Assembly (NCBI GenBank): GCA_021808815.1
Contig: JAKBAT010000006.1
Span: 1-32,012 of the forward strand
DNA from: Pseudomonadota bacterium
GTDB taxonomy: Bacteria; Pseudomonadota; Gammaproteobacteria; Burkholderiales; Ferrovaceae
Direction: 5' to 3'
Length of the DNA stretch: 32,012 nucleotides
The notes beneath the pieces are model-generated. The model had not been told where the DNA came from. It did no database searches and was given only the letters and a program-made list of their open reading frames with translations. The position numbers were made by a program, and so were the translations under genes. Below, piece after piece: positions 22,920 through 31,796 of this stretch; within the stretch, counting starts at the first letter, position 1, and the number at the start of each line of letters is the position of its first letter.

Positions 22920-23293
22920 CGCCGTGACTCCATGGCGGGGCGCGGATGGCTGGAATGGCATTCGAAACAGTCGATCTTCACGGCCGCATAGGTATGGCAA
23001 CCCTGGCAGAAGTTGCGGTCGGTGCCCAGCACGCTGTGGTTGACCTTGCTCGCATGACAGTCCACGCAACCGGCCAGGCTGTAGCGGCCTCCCCGCACGC
23101 CCAGACGCACGGTTTCATCACGCTGCTGCAGCAACAGCTTCATGTGGTTGAGCCGCATGAAGCCAGGATCGTCCACACATTTTCCCCCCTGCCCGATGTC
23201 CAGGGGCGGCATCGCGTCATGGGCGCCCGCCGGGAGCACCAGGCAACACCCGATGACCAGCAGGATTCTCCCCAGGAGGCACAGAGGTTTCAC
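22916..23293 (-). CDS. dsrJ: DsrJ, triheme periplasmic cytochrome c
   Basis: ORF 125 aa with signal peptide and three CxxCH motifs (CVDCH, CQGCH, CFECH). Confidence 0.94.
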   Translation of the reverse strand: MKPLCLLGRILLVIGCCLVLPAGAHDAMPPLDIGQGGKCVDDPGFMRLNHMKLLLQQRDETVRLGVRGGRYSLAGCVDCHASKVNHSVLGTDRNFCQGCHTYAAVKIDCFECHSSHPRPAMESRR

Positions 23294-23302
23294 GGCGGCC
23301 GC

Positions 23303-25252
23303 CTATTCCCCCAGCCCCATCTGGATGTAGCCGGTGGGGCAGACATCATGGCAAATATGGCAACCAATGCATTTGCCGTAATCCGTATCCACATAGCGCC
23401 CCACGGTGGATTTTGACTTGGGGACGCGGAAGACGGCCGTCTGCGGGCAATAGACCACGCAGTTGTCGCACTGGAAGCACATGCCGCAACTCATGCAGCG
23501 CTTGGCCTCCGCCACTGCTTCGGCCTCGTTCAGCACATGAAGGCGTTCGTCGAAGTTGCCCAGTGCCGAGTCACGGTCGAGGGTGGTCACGTTGCGCCGG
23601 TTGCGCGCCACATAACTGAAGTGCCCCAGGAACAGGTCGCTGTGGGGAATCACGTAGCGCCCCGAGCGATTGTCGAAGTTGTGTACCACCGGAGCCGTGT
23701 CGGTACCTCGCAAGGGCTCCTCCACGGGAGCAAGCGTCAGCCCTGACTCCACCATCTTGCGCATCAGGTCGAAGGAATGCACATCGATCTTGGGCCGCTT
23801 TTCCGGTTCCTCGCCCGCCAGGTACCGGTCAATGCCATCGGCCGCAATGGCCCCATGGCCGATGGCCGTGGTAAGCAAATGAGGTTTCAGTACATCGCCG
23901 CCGGCATAAACGCCGGGCTTGCCCTGCACCTGGTAGTTTTTGTCGGCACTCACCGCGCCGCGCCCGTTGTCGAATTCCTCCAGTCCCACAAAATCCACGG
24001 CCTGGCCGACGGCCGATACGATGAGATCGGCCGGAATGGCTTCTTCAGTTCCCGGAATCACCTTGATTTCCAGTTTGCCACCCGTCACCTTGGCCTCGCA
24101 CTGGGCTACGTGCAGCGCCGTGGCCCGGCCATCGTCACCACGGGAAATGCCCACGGGTACCAAGCCGCCGCGAATGGCAATGCCTTCAGCCAGCGCCTGT
24201 TCCACTTCATGGCGGTTGGCCTGCATCTTGTCCACGGGAAACACGGTGGTGAGGGTGACCTCGGCGCCGCGTCGGGCCGATACTTCGGCCACATCATGCG
24301 CCAGGCGTCCGGCGATGGCACGCTCGGTATCCACCTGGCGGGCCTGTTCGATATGCCCCAGGCGGCGCGCCACCGTGGCCACGTCGATGGAGGTATCCCC
24401 TCCGCCCACCACCACCACGCGCTTGCCCACGTACTTGAGGCGACCGTCGTTGAAGGCCCGCAGGAATGCCGTGGCCGTGACCACGTTGGGGGCCTCGCTG
24501 TCGGGGGATGGCAGCGCTCGCCCCGACTGGGCGCCCATGCCCAGGAACACGGCATCGAATTCGCTGCGCAATTGCTCCAGCGTCACGTCCTGGCCCACCC
24601 GGCAGTTCAGGCGCGTCGCAACGCCCAAGTCGAGGATGCGTTGGATTTCAGCATCGAGCACGGTGCGTGGCGTGCGAAACCCGGGAATGCCATAACGCAT
24701 CATGCCCCCCAGGTACTCATGCTCGTCGAACACGGTCACCGCATGGCCTTTCATCGCCAGTTGGTACGCACAGGACAAACCTGCCGGCCCGCCCCCGATG
24801 ATGGCGACCTTCTTGCCACTCACCTTGTCGGGCGCCTTGAATTTGAGCTGGTGGGCCACGGCATATTCCCCCAGGAAATGCTCCACCGAATTGATGCCCA
24901 CGTGGTCTTCCACTTCATTGCGATTGCAGCCCGATTCGCAAGGTGCCGGGCACACCCGTCCCATCACCGACGGAAAGGGGTTGGCTTCGGTCAGCACACG
25001 CCAGGCAAATTCCTGCCAGGGCATGCCCGCCGGCGGCTTTTCCATGCCGCGGGCAATCTGCAGGTAGCGCCGGATGTCCTCACCGGACGGACAGCTGCCC
25101 TGGCAGGGGGGCGTGGACTGGATGTAGGTGGGGCATTTGTGGGTATAGCTGGCCTGAAAAATCTTGTCACGCCAGGCGGTCGACTGACCCGCGCCGTCCT
25201 GGTAGCGGCGGAACGTCCGCTGGGTTTTGCCCTCTTCTGTGGTATCTGACAT
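23303..25252 (-). CDS. dsrL: DsrL, NAD(P)H:acceptor oxidoreductase (glutamate-synthase-small-subunit-like iron-sulfur flavoprotein)
   Basis: Start set at MSDTTEEGKTQRTFRRYQDG; GGGPAGLSCAYQLAMKGHAVTVFDE, GGGDTSIDVATVARRLG; C-terminal CMSCGMCFQCDNCVVYCP and CIGCHICHDVCP. Confidence 0.95.
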   Translation of the reverse strand: MSDTTEEGKTQRTFRRYQDGAGQSTAWRDKIFQASYTHKCPTYIQSTPPCQGSCPSGEDIRRYLQIARGMEKPPAGMPWQEFAWRVLTEANPFPSVMGRVCPAPCESGCNRNEVEDHVGINSVEHFLGEYAVAHQLKFKAPDKVSGKKVAIIGGGPAGLSCAYQLAMKGHAVTVFDEHEYLGGMMRYGIPGFRTPRTVLDAEIQRILDLGVATRLNCRVGQDVTLEQLRSEFDAVFLGMGAQSGRALPSPDSEAPNVVTATAFLRAFNDGRLKYVGKRVVVVGGGDTSIDVATVARRLGHIEQARQVDTERAIAGRLAHDVAEVSARRGAEVTLTTVFPVDKMQANRHEVEQALAEGIAIRGGLVPVGISRGDDGRATALHVAQCEAKVTGGKLEIKVIPGTEEAIPADLIVSAVGQAVDFVGLEEFDNGRGAVSADKNYQVQGKPGVYAGGDVLKPHLLTTAIGHGAIAADGIDRYLAGEEPEKRPKIDVHSFDLMRKMVESGLTLAPVEEPLRGTDTAPVVHNFDNRSGRYVIPHSDLFLGHFSYVARNRRNVTTLDRDSALGNFDERLHVLNEAEAVAEAKRCMSCGMCFQCDNCVVYCPQTAVFRVPKSKSTVGRYVDTDYGKCIGCHICHDVCPTGYIQMGLGE

Positions 25253-25271
25253 CACAACCTCCGAATGCACG

Positions 25272-26801
25272 CTAATGGTGTAAGCCCAACTGGATCGCAT
25301 TGCTGACCAGCTGGTGCACACCGCCAACTACCCGCCGGTCGAACTGGTAATAGGGCAGCACTTTGCTGAACTGTGCCTTGCAGATGGCACAAATGGTGGC
25401 CATAAAATTCACGCCATGGGTTTTGGCCACTTCCTGCAGCGCTTCCATGCGCGGCAAGGCACCCTTGACGCGCAAATCGATCAGGTCGTCCGTGAGCAGC
25501 CCGCCGCCCCCACCGCAGCAGAAGGTTTGCTCACGAATGGTGTTCTCGGGCATTTCCACGAAGTGGTGAGCCACCGCACGAATGATGTTGCGCGGTATCT
25601 CGAACTGTCCGCCCGGCGTTTCCCCCATGCGCGAGCCGCGCGCCACATTGCAGGAATCGTGAAACGTCACCACGTAGGCATCGTTGGCCGACTTGTCGAA
25701 GCTGAGGGCGCCGCGCTCGATCAGGTCCCAGGTCAGTTCGCAAATGTGGGTGGGCTGGCGATAGCGTCCATCCAGCTGGCGCTGCAATTGCAACGCAAAG
25801 GGATCGTTGGCGCCGGCACCGATCCCGGTCAGGGTGTTCCAGAAACTGTAGGCCACACGCCAGGCATGGCCGCACTCCCCCACCACGATGCGCTTCACGC
25901 CCAGCTCCAGTGCGGCCTCGCGGATCCGCAGCGCAATGCGCCGCAGCTGGTCGTAATTTCCGATGAACATGCCAAAATTACCGGCTTCCGACGCTTTCGT
26001 GGACAGGGTCCAGCGGATGCCGGCCGCATGGAACACCTTGGCGTATCCGATCAGGCTGTCGATGTGCGGTTCGGCAAAAAAATCAGCCGAAGGCGTAATC
26101 AGCAGCACTTCCGCCCCCGCTACATCGATGGGGAAGCGCACATCCACGCCCGTGTCTTCCTTCACGTCCTCTTCCAGCCCCAGCAGGGTATCCTGCAGCG
26201 CCGGCCCCGGCAGGCCCAGGTTGTTGCCAATGCTGTGCACTTTGCCGATGATCTCGTTGGAATATTTCTGGCCGTAACCCACCGAGTCGAGGATCTCCCG
26301 GGCCGCCATGGTCACTTCGGCAGTGTCGATGCCGTAGGGGCAGAACACGGAGCAGCGACGGCACTCGGAACACTGGTTGAAATAGGTGTACCACTCGTCC
26401 AACACCTCGCGGGTGAGCTCACGGGCGCCCACCAGGCGGGGAAACCATTTCCCGGCCAGCGTGAAATAACGCCGGTACACGCTGCGCATGAGGTCCTGGC
26501 GCGCCACCGGCATGTTCTTGGGATCCTGGGTGCCGATGAAGTAATGGCACTTGTCGCTGCAGGCACCGCAATGCACGCAGGCATCCATGTACACCTTGAG
26601 GGAACGGTATTGGCCCAGCAGTTCCCCCATCTTGGACAACGCCCGTTCCTTCCAGTCGTCGGTCAGTTTTCCAGGAAAACCGATGGCCGTCTGGATTTTC
26701 TCGTTGGCCACGAAGGAGCGCACATCTTTCATGGCCCCCGGCTTCAGCGCCGGCACGATGGGAATGACGCGGTAGGGAGGTGCTGTGACCGTATCAGCCA
26801 T
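25272..26801 (-). CDS. dsrK: DsrK, HdrD-like iron-sulfur protein
   Basis: Start set at MADTVTAPPYRVIPIV; CVHCGACSDKCHYF, CSECRRCSVFCPYGID; HDSCNVAR and CCGGGGG Hdr-type motifs. Confidence 0.95.
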   Translation of the reverse strand: MADTVTAPPYRVIPIVPALKPGAMKDVRSFVANEKIQTAIGFPGKLTDDWKERALSKMGELLGQYRSLKVYMDACVHCGACSDKCHYFIGTQDPKNMPVARQDLMRSVYRRYFTLAGKWFPRLVGARELTREVLDEWYTYFNQCSECRRCSVFCPYGIDTAEVTMAAREILDSVGYGQKYSNEIIGKVHSIGNNLGLPGPALQDTLLGLEEDVKEDTGVDVRFPIDVAGAEVLLITPSADFFAEPHIDSLIGYAKVFHAAGIRWTLSTKASEAGNFGMFIGNYDQLRRIALRIREAALELGVKRIVVGECGHAWRVAYSFWNTLTGIGAGANDPFALQLQRQLDGRYRQPTHICELTWDLIERGALSFDKSANDAYVVTFHDSCNVARGSRMGETPGGQFEIPRNIIRAVAHHFVEMPENTIREQTFCCGGGGGLLTDDLIDLRVKGALPRMEALQEVAKTHGVNFMATICAICKAQFSKVLPYYQFDRRVVGGVHQLVSNAIQLGLHH

Positions 26802-27516
26802 GGGGCGTCTCCTTGTCGAAACGGGCCGCCCACCCTGCCATATGCCGACGTTCGCGCGGATTGTCCACCTGGTTGCGGGAAGGCGAGAAAAAGACGCCGG
26901 GAGCATGCAACAGCTTGCTGAACGGAAATATGATCATCAACACGGCCACGCCCATCAGATGCAATACCAGCAAGGCACTGTCAGGCAGGGGATGGGGTGA
27001 AAACGTCTGCCAACCCTCAAAAAACCGCTTGACCCCCACCACGTCCGGATGGCTCCCGAATGTCATGGACAGCCCGGAGATCCCGATGGTGAGCAGCAAC
27101 AGGAGCATGAGATGGTCGGACGGGGTGGAAATGTAACGGATGCGCTCCACCGCAAGGCGTCGTACCCATAGGCCCGCAAGCCCCGCTACCATCACCATGC
27201 CCCCGTAGATGCCGAAAGGCTGGATGAGGACCACCCAGCCCCACACGGGATCGGTGAAGTAGCGCAGGTGCCGTGCGAGCACGAGGACCAGTCCGAAATG
27301 GAACAGGATGCCGAACCCCCAGATCCAGAGATTGGCCTTGAACAGGCTTTCGAACAGCAGCACTTCGCGTGCCATCCGGAACACCACGCCTGGCACGGTG
27401 GTGGGCGCCGGGGTGGTGGGAATCTTGAGCGGGGCTGGCGTGCGCGCGTAAGTGACCATGCGCCAGGCCAGCCCACCCACCAGCACGCAAAAAGCCAGAT
27501 AGAACAGGAATGCCAT
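26794..27516 (-). CDS. dsrM: DsrM, NarI-like b-type cytochrome membrane subunit
   Basis: Start set at MAFLFYLAFCVLVGGLAWRMVTYARTP; polytopic; position between dsrC and dsrK; 8-nt overlap with dsrK. Confidence 0.92.
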   Translation of the reverse strand: MAFLFYLAFCVLVGGLAWRMVTYARTPAPLKIPTTPAPTTVPGVVFRMAREVLLFESLFKANLWIWGFGILFHFGLVLVLARHLRYFTDPVWGWVVLIQPFGIYGGMVMVAGLAGLWVRRLAVERIRYISTPSDHLMLLLLLTIGISGLSMTFGSHPDVVGVKRFFEGWQTFSPHPLPDSALLVLHLMGVAVLMIIFPFSKLLHAPGVFFSPSRNQVDNPRERRHMAGWAARFDKETPHG

Positions 27517-27542
27517 CACCGTTCCCCTGGACGGGGCAGCGT

Positions 27543-27878
27543 TTAGACGCAGCCGGTCGGTTTGGGAAGACCGGCGATCTTGCACGCCTGCTTGGCAGGC
27601 CCATAAGGAAACAATTCGTACAGGTACTGGCTGTTTCCTTTGTCCGGGCCCAGTTTCTTGCCAATGGCCTTGGTCAACACGCGCACGGCCGGTGCAATCT
27701 GGTACTCGTCGTAGTAGCCGCGCAGAAAATCCACCACTTCCCAGTGCTGGTCGGTCATGGCGACGTTTTCCGTCTGGGCGATGTGGTCGGCCACGTCCTT
27801 GTTCCAGTCCGCCAGGTTGACCAGATAGCCTTCTTCGTCCGTTTCGTACGATTTTCCGTTGACTTCGATATTGGGCAT
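27543..27878 (-). CDS. dsrC: DsrC sulfur-carrier protein with both C-terminal cysteines
   Basis: ORF 111 aa: VNLADWNKDVADHIAQTENVAMTDQHWEVVDFLRGYY...YELFPYGPAKQACKIAGLPKPTGCV. Confidence 0.97.
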   Translation of the reverse strand: MPNIEVNGKSYETDEEGYLVNLADWNKDVADHIAQTENVAMTDQHWEVVDFLRGYYDEYQIAPAVRVLTKAIGKKLGPDKGNSQYLYELFPYGPAKQACKIAGLPKPTGCV

Positions 27879-27917
27879 TGTCTTCTCCTCCGTTAAATCA
27901 TGCCGTCGCCCGACTGG

Positions 27918-28217
27918 CTACAACCAGGACTGGCAGGTTTTGTTATGTGTCACCAGTTCGACAAAACCGGTGTAATCCACCAGCGTGATGCCTTCGATCA
28001 ATTGCCCCGCCACGCCCCGCGCCTCCAGGTCGGGAGACAGGGCAAACACGCGGAAACGCTGCAGGGCATGCCGTACGAGCCTTTCCACGGCAGTTCCTGC
28101 CACTGCCGCATACACCGCATCCTCGATCAGGAGCAGGTCACCGCCCTGTTGTCCCACCTGTACGCAGGTGTCCAGGGCCGAGTGGGTAAATGGCGATTTA
28201 TTGACGATGTGCAACAT
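27918..28217 (-). CDS. dsrH: DsrH (TusB-like)
   Basis: MLHIVNKSPFTHSALDTC..., 99 aa, third member of the EFH triplet. Confidence 0.9.
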   Translation of the reverse strand: MLHIVNKSPFTHSALDTCVQVGQQGGDLLLIEDAVYAAVAGTAVERLVRHALQRFRVFALSPDLEARGVAGQLIEGITLVDYTGFVELVTHNKTCQSWL

Positions 28218-28226
28218 GGCCCATGC

Positions 28227-28601
28227 TCAAAAACTCAGGAGGACGTCCTGCTCGTCCATCAGTTTGCCCAGGGCCTGACGGTCCAGCACCGTGACTTCCA
28301 CCAGCAGATCCTCCTCGGAGAGGCCGCGGGCTTCGATCGCTTCCTTTTCCACGTACAGCTTTTCGATGTCATACCCTTCAAGCGCCCGGTATGTGGGCGA
28401 AAAATTCTTGGTTTCGATGCCCTTGGTCTGCTGCCCCTTGCGCAACTGGTAAACGCCATCGTCCAGAAATGCCAGCGACACGTCCTGATCGAATGCGGCC
28501 GTGATCAGGACCACTTCGAGGGATTCCAGCGCGTACACCGTGCCATAAGGGGCCTTTCGGTTCACGAACATGAATTTTTTGGTGCGGCCCTCTTCGCTCA
28601 T
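28227..28601 (-). CDS. dsrF: DsrF (TusC-like)
   Basis: MSEEGRTKKFMFVNRKAPYGTVYALESLEVVLITAAFDQDVSLAFLDDGVYQL. Confidence 0.92.
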   Translation of the reverse strand: MSEEGRTKKFMFVNRKAPYGTVYALESLEVVLITAAFDQDVSLAFLDDGVYQLRKGQQTKGIETKNFSPTYRALEGYDIEKLYVEKEAIEARGLSEEDLLVEVTVLDRQALGKLMDEQDVLLSF

Positions 28602-28610
28602 GGCTGCTTC

Positions 28611-28970
28611 TCAGTCTCCAAAAGTCACCAGACGATCTGCCTGGATGCCCGCTTCCACCAGTTGCCCAAGGCCGGAAATGCGAAACCCGGGCGCGAGGTT
28701 CTCCTCCTTGATGCCACGGCGCAGCGCAGCCGCCACGCATACCACCAGGTCGACCCCGTGGGACTCGGCCAGCGCGCTCCAACGCGTCACGATATTGCGA
28801 TCATCCTGGGGCGGCTCGGTAAGACGGGAAGCGTTGTGCACCCCGTCGTGGTAGAAGAACACCCGAAAAACCTGGTGCCCCGCCGCCAACGCCGCCTTGC
28901 AGAACAGATACGCGCTGTCGCTTGCCTGATGCTGGTAGGGTCCTTCGTTGACCAGGATGCCAAATTTCAC
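28611..28970 (-). CDS. dsrE: DsrE (TusD-like) with conserved LVVCVAAALRRG cysteine
   Basis: MKFGILVNEGPYQHQASDSAYLFCKAALAAGHQVFRVFFYHDGV...VDLVVCVAAALRRG. Confidence 0.94.
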   Translation of the reverse strand: MKFGILVNEGPYQHQASDSAYLFCKAALAAGHQVFRVFFYHDGVHNASRLTEPPQDDRNIVTRWSALAESHGVDLVVCVAAALRRGIKEENLAPGFRISGLGQLVEAGIQADRLVTFGD

Positions 28971-28979
28971 GGAAAGGCC

Positions 28980-30056
28980 TCAGAATCGGATATGGGCCGA
29001 AGCATTCAGGGTGGATCGGGAGCCACGCCAGTCGTCCACCAGGTATTTGGTGAAAGGCAACTCGGTCAGTTCGAAGAAACGCGGCCAGCCGATGCGATCG
29101 ATCCAGTCCGAGAGGCGTTCCCAGGCACGGCCGTCTTCCTTGTAGACGTGCAGGATCTTTTTCACCACTGCTGCCACTTCCGGCCAGCGGGGGGGATTGT
29201 TGGGCAGGCCGGAGGCCACCATTTTCATGAACGTGGGCTTAGCGCGCGCGTTGGAATTCTTCCCCCCCACCCAGATGGCGATCTTGGAATGTTCCGGATC
29301 GTTGATCTGCATAGGCGGGCAAGGCGGATAGCAGGCGCCGCAACAAACACATTTTTCCTCATCCACTTCCAGGGACGGCTTGCCATTCACCATGGCCGGC
29401 CGAATGGCCGCCACTGGACAGCGGGCCACCACGGCCGGGCGTTCGCATACGTTGGCCACCAGGTCGTGATTGATTTTGGGGGGCTTGGTGTGCTGCACGA
29501 TGATGGCGATGTCCGCCTGGCCACCGCAGTTGATTTCGCAACAGGAGGTGGACAGGTGCACGCGGTTGGGCATTTCCTCGCGACGGAACTCGTCGATCAA
29601 CTCATCCATCAGCGATTTCACCACCCCGGAGGCATCAGTGCCGGGAATGTCGCAATGCAACCAGCCCTGGGTATGGGCAATCATGGAAATGGAATTGCCG
29701 GTACCCCCCACGGGAAACCCGTTGGCTTCCAGCTCATGGATGAGCGGCGCCACCTTGGCCTCGTCGGCCACCATGAACTCGATATTGGAGCGGATGGTGA
29801 AACGCACGTGCCCGTCGGCAAACTGGTCGGCAATGTCGCACAGCTTGCGGATGGTATACACGTCCATCTGGCGCTGGGTCCCCGCGCGCACCGACCACAC
29901 GGCGTCCCCGCTGTGGGACACATGATGCAGCACACCGGGGCGGGGGCGGTCGTGATATTTCCAGTTGCCGTAATTTTTGAGCAGTGTGGGGTGCAAATAC
30001 TGGCGGTTGTCCGGCACCCCGCTTTCCACGGGGCGACGCAGTTGGGGCTGGCTCAC
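28980..30056 (-). CDS. dsrB: Dissimilatory sulfite reductase beta subunit (oxidative type); start GTG at 30056 or ATG at 30089
   Basis: LRRPVESGVPDNRQYLHPTLLKNYGNWKYHDRPRPGVLHHVSHSGD; CVCCGACYPPCPPM ferredoxin motif; TSCCEINCGG siroheme/Fe-S region. Confidence 0.95.
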   Translation of the reverse strand: MSQPQLRRPVESGVPDNRQYLHPTLLKNYGNWKYHDRPRPGVLHHVSHSGDAVWSVRAGTQRQMDVYTIRKLCDIADQFADGHVRFTIRSNIEFMVADEAKVAPLIHELEANGFPVGGTGNSISMIAHTQGWLHCDIPGTDASGVVKSLMDELIDEFRREEMPNRVHLSTSCCEINCGGQADIAIIVQHTKPPKINHDLVANVCERPAVVARCPVAAIRPAMVNGKPSLEVDEEKCVCCGACYPPCPPMQINDPEHSKIAIWVGGKNSNARAKPTFMKMVASGLPNNPPRWPEVAAVVKKILHVYKEDGRAWERLSDWIDRIGWPRFFELTELPFTKYLVDDWRGSRSTLNASAHIRF

Positions 30057-30057
30057 G

Positions 30058-31362
30058 TCATTCTCCTCCCACGGCAAGTTTGCGGGCATTGATCCTGGCG
30101 ACTTCCTCGTCCCAGCCGTCCATGCGCACGTAGGGGTTCATGCGGGGTGAATTCACCATGTTGGGGTCCACGGGGATTTCCATGGCGTCGAGGAAATTCA
30201 CTAGCCCGATGCGCTCGATCATTTCTCCGGTCCGTTCATGCTCCAGGGCGTTTTCGGCAAAGAAATCGATGATTTTCTGGGCCAGCTCCACGAGCTTTTC
30301 AAAGTCCTCGTCGCTCTCCAGTTTCATGAAGGGCACGACCACGGTGCCCATGAGGTCACCGATCTTGAGGGTGCGCTTCCCGCCCACCAGTACGGTGGCG
30401 CCCTTGTCCTTCCCGGGCGCCAGGGCGCCGGTCATGGCGTTGATGCACTGCATGCAGCGCACGCAGCTTTTGTTGTCGATTTCCAGGGACTGGGTATCGT
30501 TGAGCTCCAGGGCGGAATATTGGCTATCACTGCGCGCCTTGCCGGCATCCTTGACGCGAATGGCATGGGTGGGGCAGCGCGACACCACGGAATTCACGAG
30601 CCGGTTGAGGCCCTGTTTGCGAAACCATTCCCTGCCCATGGCATGGTCAGTACGAATGTTGTCGCGCCAGGTCCCGATGATGGACATGTCGGCGCGCTGG
30701 ATGGAATTCATGCAATCGTTGGGGCATCCGGAAAACTTGAACTTGAACTTGTAGGGCAAGGAAGGGCGGTGGATGTCATCCAGAAAATTGTTGACCACCG
30801 TGCGATGGGCGCGCGCTTCGTCGTAACAGGACTGCTCGCAACGGGCGCTGCCCACGCAGGACATGGAGGTGCGCACCGCCGGGCCCGCCCCTCCCAGGTC
30901 GAAACCCAGTTCGTTGATCTCGTCGAAAGCCTTCTGCACGTTCTCGGTGGTAGCGCCCTGGAACATGATGTCGCCCGACTGCCCGTGAAACGCAATCAGC
31001 CCGGAAGCGTGCCGTTCCCAGATGTCGCACATCTTGCGCAGCACATCGGTGTTGTAGTGCATACCGGGAGGAGGCATCACGCGCAAGGTGTGGAACTCGG
31101 CGGCATCCTTGTAGACGGGAGCGCCGTTTTCATCCTTCAGTTCGGTGAAGCGGGGAATGACACCACCGCCATAACCAAAAACGCCCACCGTCCCGCCTTT
31201 CCAGTAACCTTTTTTGGTTTTGTACGAGGTTTCCAGCTGTCCCAGCAAATCCACCATCTGGTCCTTGTCCTGGGCCAGGCGCTTGAGCCCGGTCACGAAG
31301 CTGGGCCACGGCCCAGACTCGAGCTCGTCAAGATTGGGCGTGTCATACATTTTCTTGGCCAT
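30058..31362 (-). CDS. dsrA: Dissimilatory sulfite reductase alpha subunit (oxidative type)
   Basis: ORF 434 aa: YDTPNLDELESGPWPSFVTGLKRLA; GYGGGVIPRF; SCVGSARCEQSCYDEARA; FSGCPNDCMNSIQRADMS; CVRCMQCINAM. Confidence 0.97.
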   Translation of the reverse strand: MAKKMYDTPNLDELESGPWPSFVTGLKRLAQDKDQMVDLLGQLETSYKTKKGYWKGGTVGVFGYGGGVIPRFTELKDENGAPVYKDAAEFHTLRVMPPPGMHYNTDVLRKMCDIWERHASGLIAFHGQSGDIMFQGATTENVQKAFDEINELGFDLGGAGPAVRTSMSCVGSARCEQSCYDEARAHRTVVNNFLDDIHRPSLPYKFKFKFSGCPNDCMNSIQRADMSIIGTWRDNIRTDHAMGREWFRKQGLNRLVNSVVSRCPTHAIRVKDAGKARSDSQYSALELNDTQSLEIDNKSCVRCMQCINAMTGALAPGKDKGATVLVGGKRTLKIGDLMGTVVVPFMKLESDEDFEKLVELAQKIIDFFAENALEHERTGEMIERIGLVNFLDAMEIPVDPNMVNSPRMNPYVRMDGWDEEVARINARKLAVGGE

Positions 31363-31386
31363 GTCTCCTCCTTGTACTTGTCTATA

Positions 31387-31404
31387 ATCCCGGCGGGGCG
31401 GGAT
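31387..31404. promoter_or_regulatory. Inverted repeat ATCCCG-N6-CGGGAT just upstream of dsrA
   Basis: Perfect 6-bp arms around GCGGGG, 25 bp upstream of the dsrA start codon. Confidence 0.5.
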
Positions 31405-31516
31405 GACTGCCGGTTTACGACGTTTCAGGCAATTCGAAAATTTGCCACTTATATGCCATCATCACTGAACTCACCGCGACATTAAATAACCCCAATGGGG
31501 GGGGAACCCGTTTCCT

Positions 31517-31534
31517 GATGGGTTATGTCCCATC
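31517..31534. promoter_or_regulatory. Inverted repeat GATGGG-N6-CCCATC upstream of the divergent small gene
   Basis: Perfect 6-bp arms around TTATGT. Confidence 0.5.
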
Positions 31535-31577
31535 CCCCCTCACCAGGCTATAGACGCATTGACCAGGAATCACGACC

Positions 31578-31796
31578 ATGGCTGAAATCATCGAACTGGC
31601 CCGTTTCACGGTGCCCCTTGGCCAACAGGAAATCGAAGTGCAGCAAATCGAACATGTGCAAGGCGGCATGCCGCTGCTGCGGCTGCGCATTCGTGAAGGC
31701 AAGCGCTTCACGATTTTCGATATCGACCCGCTGACGGCCGGCGCCCTGAGTGCGGTACTGCAGCAATGGGCCGCCGCGCAAAGGCCTGCGACGTGA
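31578..31796 (+). CDS. Small uncharacterised protein divergent from dsrA
   Basis: 72 aa ORF MAEIIELARFTVPLGQQEIEVQQIEHVQGGMPLLRLRIREGKRFTIFDIDPLTAGALSAVLQQWAAAQRPAT; plausible start context and coupled to the downstream ORF by overlapping stop/start. Confidence 0.7.
   Translation: MAEIIELARFTVPLGQQEIEVQQIEHVQGGMPLLRLRIREGKRFTIFDIDPLTAGALSAVLQQWAAAQRPAT

Noticed and set aside
27900-30092. Very long plus-strand ORF (730 aa) antisense to dsrH-dsrB
   Set aside because: High-GC shadow ORF; composition is His/Arg/Gly-rich and the minus strand has clear dsrEFH/dsrB homology.
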